Of a stretch of DNA of 64,000 nt, positions 50,640 through 60,335 are shown in pieces (position 1 is the stretch's first letter; the number at the start of each line of letters is the position of its first letter). Under the pieces are notes generated by a model. It was not told the origin of the DNA. It did not search any database and saw only the letters and a program-made list of their open reading frames with translations. The position numbers and the translations under genes are program-made. Source of the DNA: a virus; the IMG/VR virus record IMGVR_UViG_3300030329_006606, positions 24,817-88,816 of that record; one strand, given 5' to 3'.

Positions 50640-53600
50640 TTAATGATTGTGTCTCGCTCCTCCTGCGATGTTCATTTGGTTTGGTTTTGATATTTTTCCA
50701 TCCATTAATCTTGGTCCAAGTTTCTGCAATAAAACGTCTCGCTTTGGAAGCTTGGGCGGTCTATCAGCAAAAGTTAAATCTGTGCTTACTCCCTCGCCAT
50801 CCAAGCTTATTGAAAAGGAGCTTAATCCATGAGCCGCGTCCATTATGTCTGAAAGACCAGCGAAATGTGTCCCATCAAGTCTTACGGATACAGTTTCGGT
50901 TGCCTCGCTTATATCCTGACTCATACCTTTCAGATACGAATAGTAGCTTGGCAAATCGTATATTTTCATATCTCCTTGTGGGGTTTTAGCAACTATCTTA
51001 GAATGGAAAACGTTGGAATCCTCCTCAATTGCATTAATGTCAGATGTCGCGTCAATTTCAGTTATTCTAGTTCCCATAACATTTCCCGGGTTAGAATCTG
51101 GGCTGCCCACAACCTGTTGTTGTTTAGCGATAGTTCCACGCATTGTAGACTTAGCACTAAAGTATCCGCTATAAGTCGATTCTACTGGGTAAATAATTTT
51201 TACATACCTACCCAGATGCTTTAAATTCATAACGTAAGATTTGTAAGATAAGAATCCGTGGTTCGGTTCTTCATAAGGTTTGCACTCACAAACATCTTCC
51301 ACCACATTCTCTTCACAATATAATGTACAATCCTGCTTGGGCTGAGAATCCTCGAACCATTTTCTAGCTCTCCGTTCCGCATTTCTAAATACTTTCGGAT
51401 TTGTTTGAACATCTGCAATTTTTAAACCGCCTATCGGATTATCATAACCAGCAGGAGCTTTCAAAGATGAAGCGCCACCCCACGGGTCAGGTGGCCCCAA
51501 AGGTCCCCAAGAAACTTGGTCTCCTGTTATTGGGTGAACTCCGACGGGTTCTTGCTCAAAAACTTTAATATAATCTATAGATCCGTCGGGAGCCTCTACA
51601 GCGCTTGGGCTTGGATTTCTCCAATGGCCGTCAGGCCAGTATATAGTTATTCCCTGTTGGAAAAAATTATGACATTCACTAACCGTACATTTGCCATTAC
51701 ACCCAACCACTTGGGGGAATTCAGAACAGAAAATAAAGGCGTCATCCCCTCCGGGTAAATGTCGCTTTGCTGGATTATTGATATTTCCTTGTGCTAAATC
51801 TGTCGCCCAATCATACCAATGCATTTCCCCGTTACCCCATTGAACTTCTAATATCTTTTTGCCGTTAAATCCTGTAGCAATAGGTTTACCCCTAAAATTT
51901 GGGTCTTTATGAGTGCTCGGATGTGTGCCGTCAAGTTTAGGAATAATAGCAATCCCTCCTCGGTATCCACTATATTCACCCTGCCCTTGCGCATTTACAT
52001 AATGTTCGTAATTATTAAACAAACCAGCTAGCTCCGTATTTAAACCTCTGCGTCCATCAAAATAAGAATAAATTGGAACAAAGTTATGTAAATCAGACAT
52101 CATTATCTGCCTTTGCAAATCATTACCAAATGTTTGCTCTATATGTCCAACGTTATAAGGATTTTCGAGAGCCCAATCAACATTAGCCTGAGCAGTTCCC
52201 CAAGCATTATCTTCTATATCAAATACGCTTTTATTTTTATGTTTACCTAGGGTTGTATGACCTCGCTCCCAAGGTCTGCCGCCAGCCAGCGGCGCCGCAG
52301 AATAATCCGAAGGAGGAGGAACTGAGTCTGGATTAAATTGGCCGTCATTTACTTTTAATATTTTTTTGAAAGGATAACTATGCCCGGAATATATTTCGCT
52401 TTCGGGAATTGTTGCGGTCTCCAAAGAAATTTGATGGAATCTATGAACTGGTGGCACCACCGGCTCTTCGGTCGAGTCAAGAACTCCCTGAGACATTACA
52501 TCATACTCTGGGCAATAATTATAGCTTTTAGATAATTGTTCGTAAAACATTCCATATTTCCCGACGAAATCTTCAGCCAACTCCGCATCGAATTGAGCGA
52601 CTGCATCCTGATATTGTTCGTTATAAATTCCAATCCAAACCTCGTAAGAGTCTGGATTCTGCCAGATGGGATGAACTAAATTATTTCCTTCTCCGCCCTT
52701 TTGTCTTGCGAATTTTTGTAATAGACTTGATTTCTTTGCGTAAGCCTGTAGGTTTTGAGTTAAGGGGAATGTTACCGGCATATTTTTCGGCCAAACGTCT
52801 CCGCCTCCTGCACCCGGAATTATTTGCCCCGGGCAACGATTCATAGCTCCTTTACACCAATAAGTCCATTGAGCGTGAGTTTTGTCTTCTGGCAAAAACT
52901 TAAACATGCCCGTGCAAGGCTCTCCCTCTTTTAAGCCCGCGGGCTTTTGTAATGCTGGGTCGTTTGGCGTGGGGAATACCAAGCCGGGCGGAGCTTCATT
53001 ACAATTTGGGCCAACAGGCACGGTCGATACAACCCCTATATATTGATCAGCCCTAAGCGCGGGAATGCCCTCGTTATTACTTCTAAGATTATCGGTCAAA
53101 GTTGTTAGCGGGAAAAACCCCAAAGATACAAAAGCTCCAGATTTTATAGAAGAACCAATGGTTCCATCTCCCGGCCAATTAGGAACAGAAGCGCTTTCAG
53201 CATGCAACGTGGAATTGTTTAAAGTTTCACCACGCCACCTCCTTTTGAAACCTGTGATATTGTTTGCGTTATCCTTCAACGGTTGTTTTTTATCTTCCCA
53301 AACTCCTATCGGTCCACCCGGCGAAACTCCATATTTTTGACGTTTTATAGTTCTCATCGGGTAAGCCCTAGGAACTTTTGTCCCTAGGGGAAGAGTATTT
53401 CCTACTGTGCCGCATGGTATTGTATCTGCATGACAATTTTCCGTATCTGGATCACAATTACAGGGTGTAGGCCATTCATACTGAGCGCTTGCGTTCCATT
53501 GTCCATTAGAATCATATCCACCAACTGATTCATCTCCGTCTGTTGTGAACCAAGCTTGGGTTTCCCGCTTGTTAGAAGCCTGATCACTTAACCACATAAG

Positions 53601-55148
53601 TCTTGCTTCTGGACTATATTTTGCTAACCCTATAGACATGTAAAGATCACTATACGTTCTACCGAGATTTGCTACATTTCCTATTGCATCAGAAACTGTT
53701 ATTGTTTTTGCTTCTTTATATTCATCGTGTTGATGCTCTCTCTGTATGGTTCTTGGCGGCTTTATATATTTTACCAAGGGTTCCGCTTTATAGGTGTTTT
53801 CTTTCGTTACATTGGTTGAATAATTCTTTATCATTCCGCCTTGGCTTCCGTCAAACGAAGTTTCAATAGCGGTTCTTACTTCATCTAGATCTGCTCCCGA
53901 AACCAAATCTACAGCGGTTAATTTCGGCTTTTCTCCCGTGGAATCAATTGTCCAATCAAAAGCTAGATCCGCGCCCCAAGCAGTGAGAACTTCCCTTAAA
54001 GTTCCGGTGTAATTTGCTGCGTAACAGGTGCCTTGCATGCTTTCAGAGCAAGCGCGTCTCTTAAATTTAAGATCATTAAGGTTATGGTCTATGTTCATTT
54101 CGTCTATCACGTTAACTAAATCTTGAAAATAATATTCCACCTTCCCTATTTCACAATTCGTTTCCTGAAAAGCTTCTCTTCCTATGGTTACATAACCCCC
54201 ATTAACCGCGGTCTTCCAGTTGCCCGTTCTTAAATTCGACGAAACCCAATATCCATTAGCGTTCGCTCCAGCAACCTGAACAAATCTGGAAACTCTTGCT
54301 GTGTCTGTCTGTCTAGCCCAATCCGCCGCTGTTGAGTCCCATTTGTCCCAACCATCCACCCCAGTTCTATTTTTAACTCCAATGGTGTGGTTCGTGGGAG
54401 TTAACTGCGGATTATTCCATGGCCAACGCGCGGCTGGATCTCCGGGCTGCATATCAACTAAAGTACCGATTGCTACGGCATTTCCATCGGGACCCACGCA
54501 AGGAACAGTCCCCACGCCACATGGATTTTGCACGGTACCGACGCAATCACACGGAGTCTTTTTTCCGGGCCACAGGAGTCTTCTTGGGCTAAGACTATTA
54601 CATTCTAAACACACAACCTGAAAACCTACATTTTCCATTAAATGGTAAAAATGGTTTCCTCCATTATCGCTATTATCCAACCACCAATTATCTCCACGGT
54701 CTGGATTAATTTGTTTTTTATAAACTAAAGAATCCGCCCGTTGCGTATCATGTCTTCCAACTAGACCAACATGAATTTTATCAAATGCCTGAGAAAAATC
54801 AACATAACTTAATGTAGCGGTTTTAGCGCCAGCGGTTACGTTATAAGCGTAACTATACAAATACATATTAGAAAAAGTAACATTTCCGAACTTAATCGTG
54901 TGACCATTAATTGCCTGCCCTTCTACTTCATGCCCTAATGGCCCGACCCCGTCTTCATTGGTTTCTAATAAGGTTTTATTAACGTGAGTATTTAATGTTT
55001 GTAGATCTTTAGCTATTACATTTAATGTAATTTTTGTGGGCGCACCAGAGTAGCCGACATTACAACTAGCGTTATATATGCCGCATTCACCGAAAATTCT
55101 TCCGGGTTCGCCGCCATCTACTACTATTCCCTCAATTACCTTAAACAT
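50640..55148 (-). CDS. Large tail hub/baseplate-like structural protein, 1502 aa
   Basis: The N-terminus (MFKVIEGIVVDGGEPGRIFG) and LREVLTAWGADLAFDW followed by KPKLTAVDLVSGADLDE resemble hub-type tail proteins of phages, in which such a domain sits at the tail tip. Inserted Cys-rich stretches of related sequence (TPCDC...GTVPCVG and TPCNC...DTIPCG) occur at least twice, hinting at internal duplication. The C-terminal region contains GVSTDLTFADRPPKLPKRDVLL, a common closing segment of tail-tip proteins. Homology is inferred by pattern only. AAAGGAAAAAGG precedes the ATG, and a candidate late promoter is upstream. Confidence 0.6.
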   Translation of the reverse strand: MFKVIEGIVVDGGEPGRIFGECGIYNASCNVGYSGAPTKITLNVIAKDLQTLNTHVNKTLLETNEDGVGPLGHEVEGQAINGHTIKFGNVTFSNMYLYSYAYNVTAGAKTATLSYVDFSQAFDKIHVGLVGRHDTQRADSLVYKKQINPDRGDNWWLDNSDNGGNHFYHLMENVGFQVVCLECNSLSPRRLLWPGKKTPCDCVGTVQNPCGVGTVPCVGPDGNAVAIGTLVDMQPGDPAARWPWNNPQLTPTNHTIGVKNRTGVDGWDKWDSTAADWARQTDTARVSRFVQVAGANANGYWVSSNLRTGNWKTAVNGGYVTIGREAFQETNCEIGKVEYYFQDLVNVIDEMNIDHNLNDLKFKRRACSESMQGTCYAANYTGTLREVLTAWGADLAFDWTIDSTGEKPKLTAVDLVSGADLDEVRTAIETSFDGSQGGMIKNYSTNVTKENTYKAEPLVKYIKPPRTIQREHQHDEYKEAKTITVSDAIGNVANLGRTYSDLYMSIGLAKYSPEARLMWLSDQASNKRETQAWFTTDGDESVGGYDSNGQWNASAQYEWPTPCNCDPDTENCHADTIPCGTVGNTLPLGTKVPRAYPMRTIKRQKYGVSPGGPIGVWEDKKQPLKDNANNITGFKRRWRGETLNNSTLHAESASVPNWPGDGTIGSSIKSGAFVSLGFFPLTTLTDNLRSNNEGIPALRADQYIGVVSTVPVGPNCNEAPPGLVFPTPNDPALQKPAGLKEGEPCTGMFKFLPEDKTHAQWTYWCKGAMNRCPGQIIPGAGGGDVWPKNMPVTFPLTQNLQAYAKKSSLLQKFARQKGGEGNNLVHPIWQNPDSYEVWIGIYNEQYQDAVAQFDAELAEDFVGKYGMFYEQLSKSYNYCPEYDVMSQGVLDSTEEPVVPPVHRFHQISLETATIPESEIYSGHSYPFKKILKVNDGQFNPDSVPPPSDYSAAPLAGGRPWERGHTTLGKHKNKSVFDIEDNAWGTAQANVDWALENPYNVGHIEQTFGNDLQRQIMMSDLHNFVPIYSYFDGRRGLNTELAGLFNNYEHYVNAQGQGEYSGYRGGIAIIPKLDGTHPSTHKDPNFRGKPIATGFNGKKILEVQWGNGEMHWYDWATDLAQGNINNPAKRHLPGGDDAFIFCSEFPQVVGCNGKCTVSECHNFFQQGITIYWPDGHWRNPSPSAVEAPDGSIDYIKVFEQEPVGVHPITGDQVSWGPLGPPDPWGGASSLKAPAGYDNPIGGLKIADVQTNPKVFRNAERRARKWFEDSQPKQDCTLYCEENVVEDVCECKPYEEPNHGFLSYKSYVMNLKHLGRYVKIIYPVESTYSGYFSAKSTMRGTIAKQQQVVGSPDSNPGNVMGTRITEIDATSDINAIEEDSNVFHSKIVAKTPQGDMKIYDLPSYYSYLKGMSQDISEATETVSVRLDGTHFAGLSDIMDAAHGLSSFSISLDGEGVSTDLTFADRPPKLPKRDVLLQKLGPRLMDGKISKPNQMNIAGGARHNH

Positions 55149-55191
55149 ACCTTTTTCCTTTATAAATTACACTTTTTTAGTTTTTTCATAT
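55149..55191 (-). promoter_or_regulatory. Candidate late promoter element
   Basis: Plus-strand AATTACACTTTTT at 55165-55177 (minus: AAAAAGTGTAATT), identical to 28194-28206, 17 nt before the ATG at 55148. An AAAGGAAAAAGG ribosome site follows. Confidence 0.45.
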
Positions 55192-57942
55192 TTATCCTCC
55201 ACAGGCAGGACAGCCTGTAATTGTAACGGTTGTACCACCGGTATAACCTGATTGATCTCCATTTGCGTAACCAGCATATTCTAAAGAACCCCCTACGCTG
55301 GCATCATCGCTATTTACTAAATAATGTACTGCTCCAGCAGCAACAGATGTACCATTTACTTGTATTGGGTTATCTCCAGTATTAGAGATGCTAAGCCTCA
55401 TTACTGGGCTATTTTTCTGCGGTTCACAGCTACTGTGCTGATTCCACCAAACTTTAAATTGTCTATTATCTGTAAAAACTCCCATAATTGACTCAGGGGC
55501 CACTGGAGTTTCTGCGCAAATTGGGTGAGCGTCTTGGTTGAGCATCATATAGTTCTCAGAATCAACGACATAAACCGTATTTCCCCAGTAAACTACAGGA
55601 GATTGACTATCGCACCCATTATAAGATTTTACATAAATATCTAAGTCTTCGTTTCCTGTCCAGTACAAATAAGCTGAAATTTGATATTTGCATGTTGCCC
55701 CGGGTGCAGCAGTCGTTGTCGTGGTTGGAGAAGCTGTCGTTGTCGTAGTTGGCACTTGCCCCAAACAAGATATACATGCCGTATTCTCATCGGGAAGAAC
55801 CTCAAGATCTTCATTATTAAAAGTATCTCCATTTGTCTCAGGCAAACCAGAGGTAGATATTTCTGCGGTTTCTTGAACTATATTACTAACACAAGTTCCA
55901 TCATTCAATTTTACTACTTCCGGCCAATCGCCAGTACCACTAAGCACATTTGCAGTATCCAAGAAAACGACTATGCTTGGCGTTGAATTGTCTAAAGTGG
56001 AACAGTCCCAGCCATAGTAATAAGTATAACTAACCGGAGCGGATGTTGTCGTTGTGGTTGGAGCCACAGTGGTGGTGGTTGTAACTGTGGGCGGGATCAC
56101 CGGCGGCACTGTGGTAACCGTGCGAGATTGATGGGTTCCTGTAATTATTATATTATCATTTATCCCGAAAACTTTATTGATTTTTGCAGGTACAAAGCTT
56201 GCAGAAACTCCCGCTGGATCAGGATCATCACAAGATATGTCGCATTTTGTTTTTTTGTTATAATCAATTTTTTCAGAACTCCTTAAGCCACCCACCCAAA
56301 CTTGCTCGCTAATTATTTTATCTGCAAAACAATTACCGTGGTTTGTTAAGGTGCCGTTATAATTTCCAACCGTTCCCGAATGTCTAGGGATTAAAGCCAT
56401 CCTACCAGTAGCAAAATTTGTTGCAAAAATTTCTAAATTACTACCATTTAATTGATAATCTACACCAGATATTAATTTTAATTTATTTAAATAAACATCT
56501 TTATTTTCTGATGCACCGTATGTTAAGGTTCCAGCCCATCCTGTAAAATCAAACCAATTTTGATCTTCATCAATTATATCATAAACCACGTAATCGTCTT
56601 CTAAATACTCTCTAGCAACTCCTGACAGTTCTGAGTTTGCAGTTATTTGATAGTCAACTCCAGATTCTTGTATTTTTCCATTTACATATACATTTATTTT
56701 GTCGCCCAAATTATATACGCCAGTATTAAGGGGAAATAGGTCTCTATTTTTTCTTGAAGATCTTAAATTTATTTTATTTGAATGTACGTCACACCTGTAC
56801 ACTTCGTATTTATCTGTATTACTAAAGCTAGAATCCCACAATATACAAGGATTTGCATAGTTTTTGATATAAGCATTATCAAAAGTTTTTGACTCCGCCT
56901 GAAAAGCTGTAGAATCTGACGAGGCTGTGTCTGGCCCAGTAAGATATGTTATTTTATTTTCATATATATTTCCGTACATGGGCGTCTCTTCAAGAACCTG
57001 AGTAATATTTCCTTGGTTATCTTCCACGTTTACAGTTAACATTTGGTATCCAGTTATACCTTGTCCAGCTACAACTTGCGTTTCGGAAAATCCAGTTACC
57101 GTATTATAAGAAATTTGAGAGGTTGTATTCGTACCCCTAGTATAAGCGGTCAAAAAGAATACATCAGAAATTTTGTTCAAATAACTTTCATCATGATACC
57201 CGCTCAAAAGTAGAAAATTTTCTACATATCCCTTAAATCCTCTATAGTTATCATTTTCATATGTGGGTGTGCCTCCGTGGTGAATACCCGACAAAGTTCC
57301 TCCAACATAAAGTTTATCTGAACCATTTCTAGAATTTATTCCGAAAGAAGAATACACTCCGACGCCTTTTACTGGATCATACACACCCATCGTGACCAAA
57401 TTAGAAGTTTTAGAATTTGAAATTGATATTAAATTTCTATCCCCAATTACATGGTTTAAAACTTCAACTTCTCTTACCCCATCCGAGTTAACATATTCAT
57501 AGAATAATTTATTAGAACCATTTACTCCAACCATAAAACCAGATAAAGAAGCGGGGTCATTCATCGAAGTTAACAACACTCTCGACCGAACTTTGTCTGT
57601 TTGATTTCCGCATAAACTTTCGTTAATATTTAAAAAAGCTGTCCAATTATCGTACTCTACTTTACTTCCAACGCTCAACACGTCGTTAAATTCAAATTCA
57701 CCCCCATTTGTTGAATTACTATGAGAAGTATCAACTGGGTGATTTGTAGAGCCTACGCTAAGCCCCGGTTTGACAGACGCATTAATGACGCTATTAATTA
57801 CGTGGTCAGCCGAAGCAGCTAGATTATTTTCAACGTAAGAATTATGAGTAATGGCATCCCAACTATAAGAAACCTTGGCACTTCCAGAAGAAATACCTTC
57901 ATTTTCAAGCCTATCAAATAGTATTTGTTTGTTGATTACCAT
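55192..57942 (-). CDS. LamG-like virion protein with Thr linkers, 916 aa
   Basis: Residues 50-270 look like a concanavalin/LamG-type carbohydrate-binding fold (VEYDNWTAFLNINES, KLFYEYVNSDGVREV, RGFKGYVENFLLLSGYHDE). The middle is strand-rich, with a repeated (V/S)GVDYQ(L/I) motif. The C-terminus carries two Thr tracts and a copy of the recurring domain (DLDIYVKSYNGC, FKVWWNQHSSC, YAGYANGDQ). It could bind host surface glycan. It overlaps the next gene upstream by 7 nt; AGGA precedes the ATG by 5 nt. Confidence 0.7.
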   Translation of the reverse strand: MVINKQILFDRLENEGISSGSAKVSYSWDAITHNSYVENNLAASADHVINSVINASVKPGLSVGSTNHPVDTSHSNSTNGGEFEFNDVLSVGSKVEYDNWTAFLNINESLCGNQTDKVRSRVLLTSMNDPASLSGFMVGVNGSNKLFYEYVNSDGVREVEVLNHVIGDRNLISISNSKTSNLVTMGVYDPVKGVGVYSSFGINSRNGSDKLYVGGTLSGIHHGGTPTYENDNYRGFKGYVENFLLLSGYHDESYLNKISDVFFLTAYTRGTNTTSQISYNTVTGFSETQVVAGQGITGYQMLTVNVEDNQGNITQVLEETPMYGNIYENKITYLTGPDTASSDSTAFQAESKTFDNAYIKNYANPCILWDSSFSNTDKYEVYRCDVHSNKINLRSSRKNRDLFPLNTGVYNLGDKINVYVNGKIQESGVDYQITANSELSGVAREYLEDDYVVYDIIDEDQNWFDFTGWAGTLTYGASENKDVYLNKLKLISGVDYQLNGSNLEIFATNFATGRMALIPRHSGTVGNYNGTLTNHGNCFADKIISEQVWVGGLRSSEKIDYNKKTKCDISCDDPDPAGVSASFVPAKINKVFGINDNIIITGTHQSRTVTTVPPVIPPTVTTTTTVAPTTTTTSAPVSYTYYYGWDCSTLDNSTPSIVVFLDTANVLSGTGDWPEVVKLNDGTCVSNIVQETAEISTSGLPETNGDTFNNEDLEVLPDENTACISCLGQVPTTTTTASPTTTTTAAPGATCKYQISAYLYWTGNEDLDIYVKSYNGCDSQSPVVYWGNTVYVVDSENYMMLNQDAHPICAETPVAPESIMGVFTDNRQFKVWWNQHSSCEPQKNSPVMRLSISNTGDNPIQVNGTSVAAGAVHYLVNSDDASVGGSLEYAGYANGDQSGYTGGTTVTITGCPACGG

Positions 57943-60335
57943 ACTGATCCTATTCCGTCTCCGACAGAGACTGCTGCTTCTCCAGTTGAATGCGTTAATG
58001 TCGCCGCAGAGACCTTAACATCATTCGTTCCCGGCCCAAAACCAGTTATATTTAAAGTTTCTTCGTTTGCTAGCCCCGGACTAAGTATTATTTTAGTTGC
58101 CGCAGGGCGCCCAGAAGTACCATTTAAACAATTTACCTCATCTAAAACTATAAGCGCGTCCGCTACACCTACATTTGAAGATAACTTTGTTACGCAATTA
58201 TTTAAATCTGGATCTGGAGACATACTTATTAAAGGTGCGTTAGAATTATAACTAGTTACCTTGGATTTGCTTATGGTATCGTTACCAGCGTAATCCGGCG
58301 TGTTGGCGTTCGTAAGATCCCTCTTTGTCCCAGTTTCGTTGTCGCTAACCACATAAGTCTCGTGATCACTAGGCAAAGCCACAGGTCTTCCCCCTAGAAA
58401 CAAATTATCAAGATCCGACACAAGCTGGCGAGCTCTATTTTTTATCATCTTCCGGAAATCGACCGCCGGGGTACCCTTGTTCTGGGAATGAACTAAGTTA
58501 ACTCTTATCGTATGTTTCTGTCTGGTATACATTGGGTCAATTGTTCCTTTAAAATTTGTTTTACCTCCAAAACTAGTCAAAGAATAATGGCCATCAATAT
58601 TTGCTGATGGATTCGATTTTCTATAAACTATTGGTTTTTGTACTGATATATTATAAGATGCACTTTCATAATTTTCGATCCAATCTGCATCAGAGTAGGC
58701 TATAGAAAAACTCGCAGTATTTCTTTCCATTTGTTGAGAAATTTCTATATTTTTAGGATTGTTTATATTTAAAGTAATTGGATTAATAGTTCTGTGGCCT
58801 ATGTAGCTTATTGATTTAGGCATATTCATCATGTAACAATATTGATTGTAATAACCCAGCGCCCATGTCCCAGTGAAATTGAGTAAAGAACCAAATTGCT
58901 CGATAATCTGATCGGATGAATGCGGATTTTCGCCCATAAGCATCGGCCACAGACCATAGTCCGAAGAACAGTTTTGGCCAGAAAATAACAAGCTGGCTCC
59001 AAGGTCCAGCGAGCCAACATCGTGCATATCAGCACCGGCGCGCGGGACCACGGTATCTGCTGAGGCTCCACCCGGGGCGGATTGATTTTCAACCATTACA
59101 GATGTTTTTAAGAAATCCTGTATTGCAAGTTTCTGCTTGGCTTGAGGACCAATAGAACCTATGTTGCCAGATATACTAACCGTTGTAATAGACGTTATTT
59201 CGTCCGTGTCTATGGAAACGTCATGATCTACCCAAACGGGATACCCTAATCCCCCCGTCGTTACCCATCGAGGATCATTTGTGTATGTAGCTGTTTTTGT
59301 AAAAGTTTTTGAAGCTAAATCTTCTTCTATATTTATGTCAATAGCTTCATGCATATAACTTGTAAAGTCATGACAAGGATGGATATTTAACCCGTGATTT
59401 ATTGCTTTGGTATACATCGTGTTTCCAACGCCGCTATGAGTTACTAATTTAGCTGCGCTTCTCATTTCTGCGGCGGTAGTATTTTTACCGCCCATGAGCT
59501 TATAAGTAACTCTTGCTTCTGTAAAATCAGAATCAAAGGTAGATTTACTAATATCAACAGAACATCTGGCATGCACTTTTCCGGCTGTAGCCGTATCATT
59601 TATATCGTAAGGGTCAGCGCGCCAAGTTTCTATAATTTCATATGTTCCTTCTAATCTGTTTATATTTTCAGATTCATCAATTAGCATCGGGCCACCCGTT
59701 GAGTTGATCGCATTTACTCCAATAAAAGTACTCCCTATATTTCCCAATCCTCTTCTAGATTCTACGAAGGTTCTAGCGTGATCAAAACCACCTTTACATA
59801 CGCCGAGATCTGTTGTATTTACTCCTTTAGCATATATTCTATGCGTGATAGTTATAATGTCTGATGCGTCTTTATCCATGGAAAAAGAGTCGACCTTTTC
59901 AATAACCCCCATGTTATCAAAATGACTTTCTTCGTAACACTTTAAAGTTGCAGACCAATCAAGTACGCCCCCGGAAAGATATTTTTGCTCGGGGAAATCG
60001 ACGCTTTCAACAATTATATTTTCACATTTATAAATATCCGTCTCAGCCTCCGCCTGCCCTGCAGCAAGAACCAAATCACTGACTTGAGCATCGTCATACA
60101 CATGTAGCTCCTTAAAACTATCGCTAAAGGTATTTATGATTGCGTCTCTGACCGCTCCTAAATTTGCGTAGCCGTTGGCTATAGCGTGGGCCTCGACAAT
60201 TTGCCCTTGTAGAGTTATACTCGTAACTTCACCTATTTTTCCAGATTGCATAATGGCCTCTTTATTCATGCTAAAATAGGGAACGTTTTGAGTTCCCCAA
60301 GGTGATAAAGAATTATATGTTATCCTTAAGGCCAT
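57936..60335 (-). CDS. Structural protein, 799 aa (paralogue of the 674 aa protein)
   Basis: Starts MALRITYNSLSPWG. The recognisable pattern is a fold with SFSMDKDASDIITITHRIYAKG and CEESHFDNMGVIE, echoed in the next protein as THSVKRDSAGIMTITEKGKVKG. The C-terminus has the small beta unit ANEETLNITGFGPG...LTHSTGEAAV also found in the 3706 aa protein. No enzyme motif. Probably a tail or baseplate component made in many copies. A strong GGAGG lies 11 nt before the ATG, and the gene overlaps both neighbours. Confidence 0.7.
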   Translation of the reverse strand: MALRITYNSLSPWGTQNVPYFSMNKEAIMQSGKIGEVTSITLQGQIVEAHAIANGYANLGAVRDAIINTFSDSFKELHVYDDAQVSDLVLAAGQAEAETDIYKCENIIVESVDFPEQKYLSGGVLDWSATLKCYEESHFDNMGVIEKVDSFSMDKDASDIITITHRIYAKGVNTTDLGVCKGGFDHARTFVESRRGLGNIGSTFIGVNAINSTGGPMLIDESENINRLEGTYEIIETWRADPYDINDTATAGKVHARCSVDISKSTFDSDFTEARVTYKLMGGKNTTAAEMRSAAKLVTHSGVGNTMYTKAINHGLNIHPCHDFTSYMHEAIDINIEEDLASKTFTKTATYTNDPRWVTTGGLGYPVWVDHDVSIDTDEITSITTVSISGNIGSIGPQAKQKLAIQDFLKTSVMVENQSAPGGASADTVVPRAGADMHDVGSLDLGASLLFSGQNCSSDYGLWPMLMGENPHSSDQIIEQFGSLLNFTGTWALGYYNQYCYMMNMPKSISYIGHRTINPITLNINNPKNIEISQQMERNTASFSIAYSDADWIENYESASYNISVQKPIVYRKSNPSANIDGHYSLTSFGGKTNFKGTIDPMYTRQKHTIRVNLVHSQNKGTPAVDFRKMIKNRARQLVSDLDNLFLGGRPVALPSDHETYVVSDNETGTKRDLTNANTPDYAGNDTISKSKVTSYNSNAPLISMSPDPDLNNCVTKLSSNVGVADALIVLDEVNCLNGTSGRPAATKIILSPGLANEETLNITGFGPGTNDVKVSAATLTHSTGEAAVSVGDGIGSVW

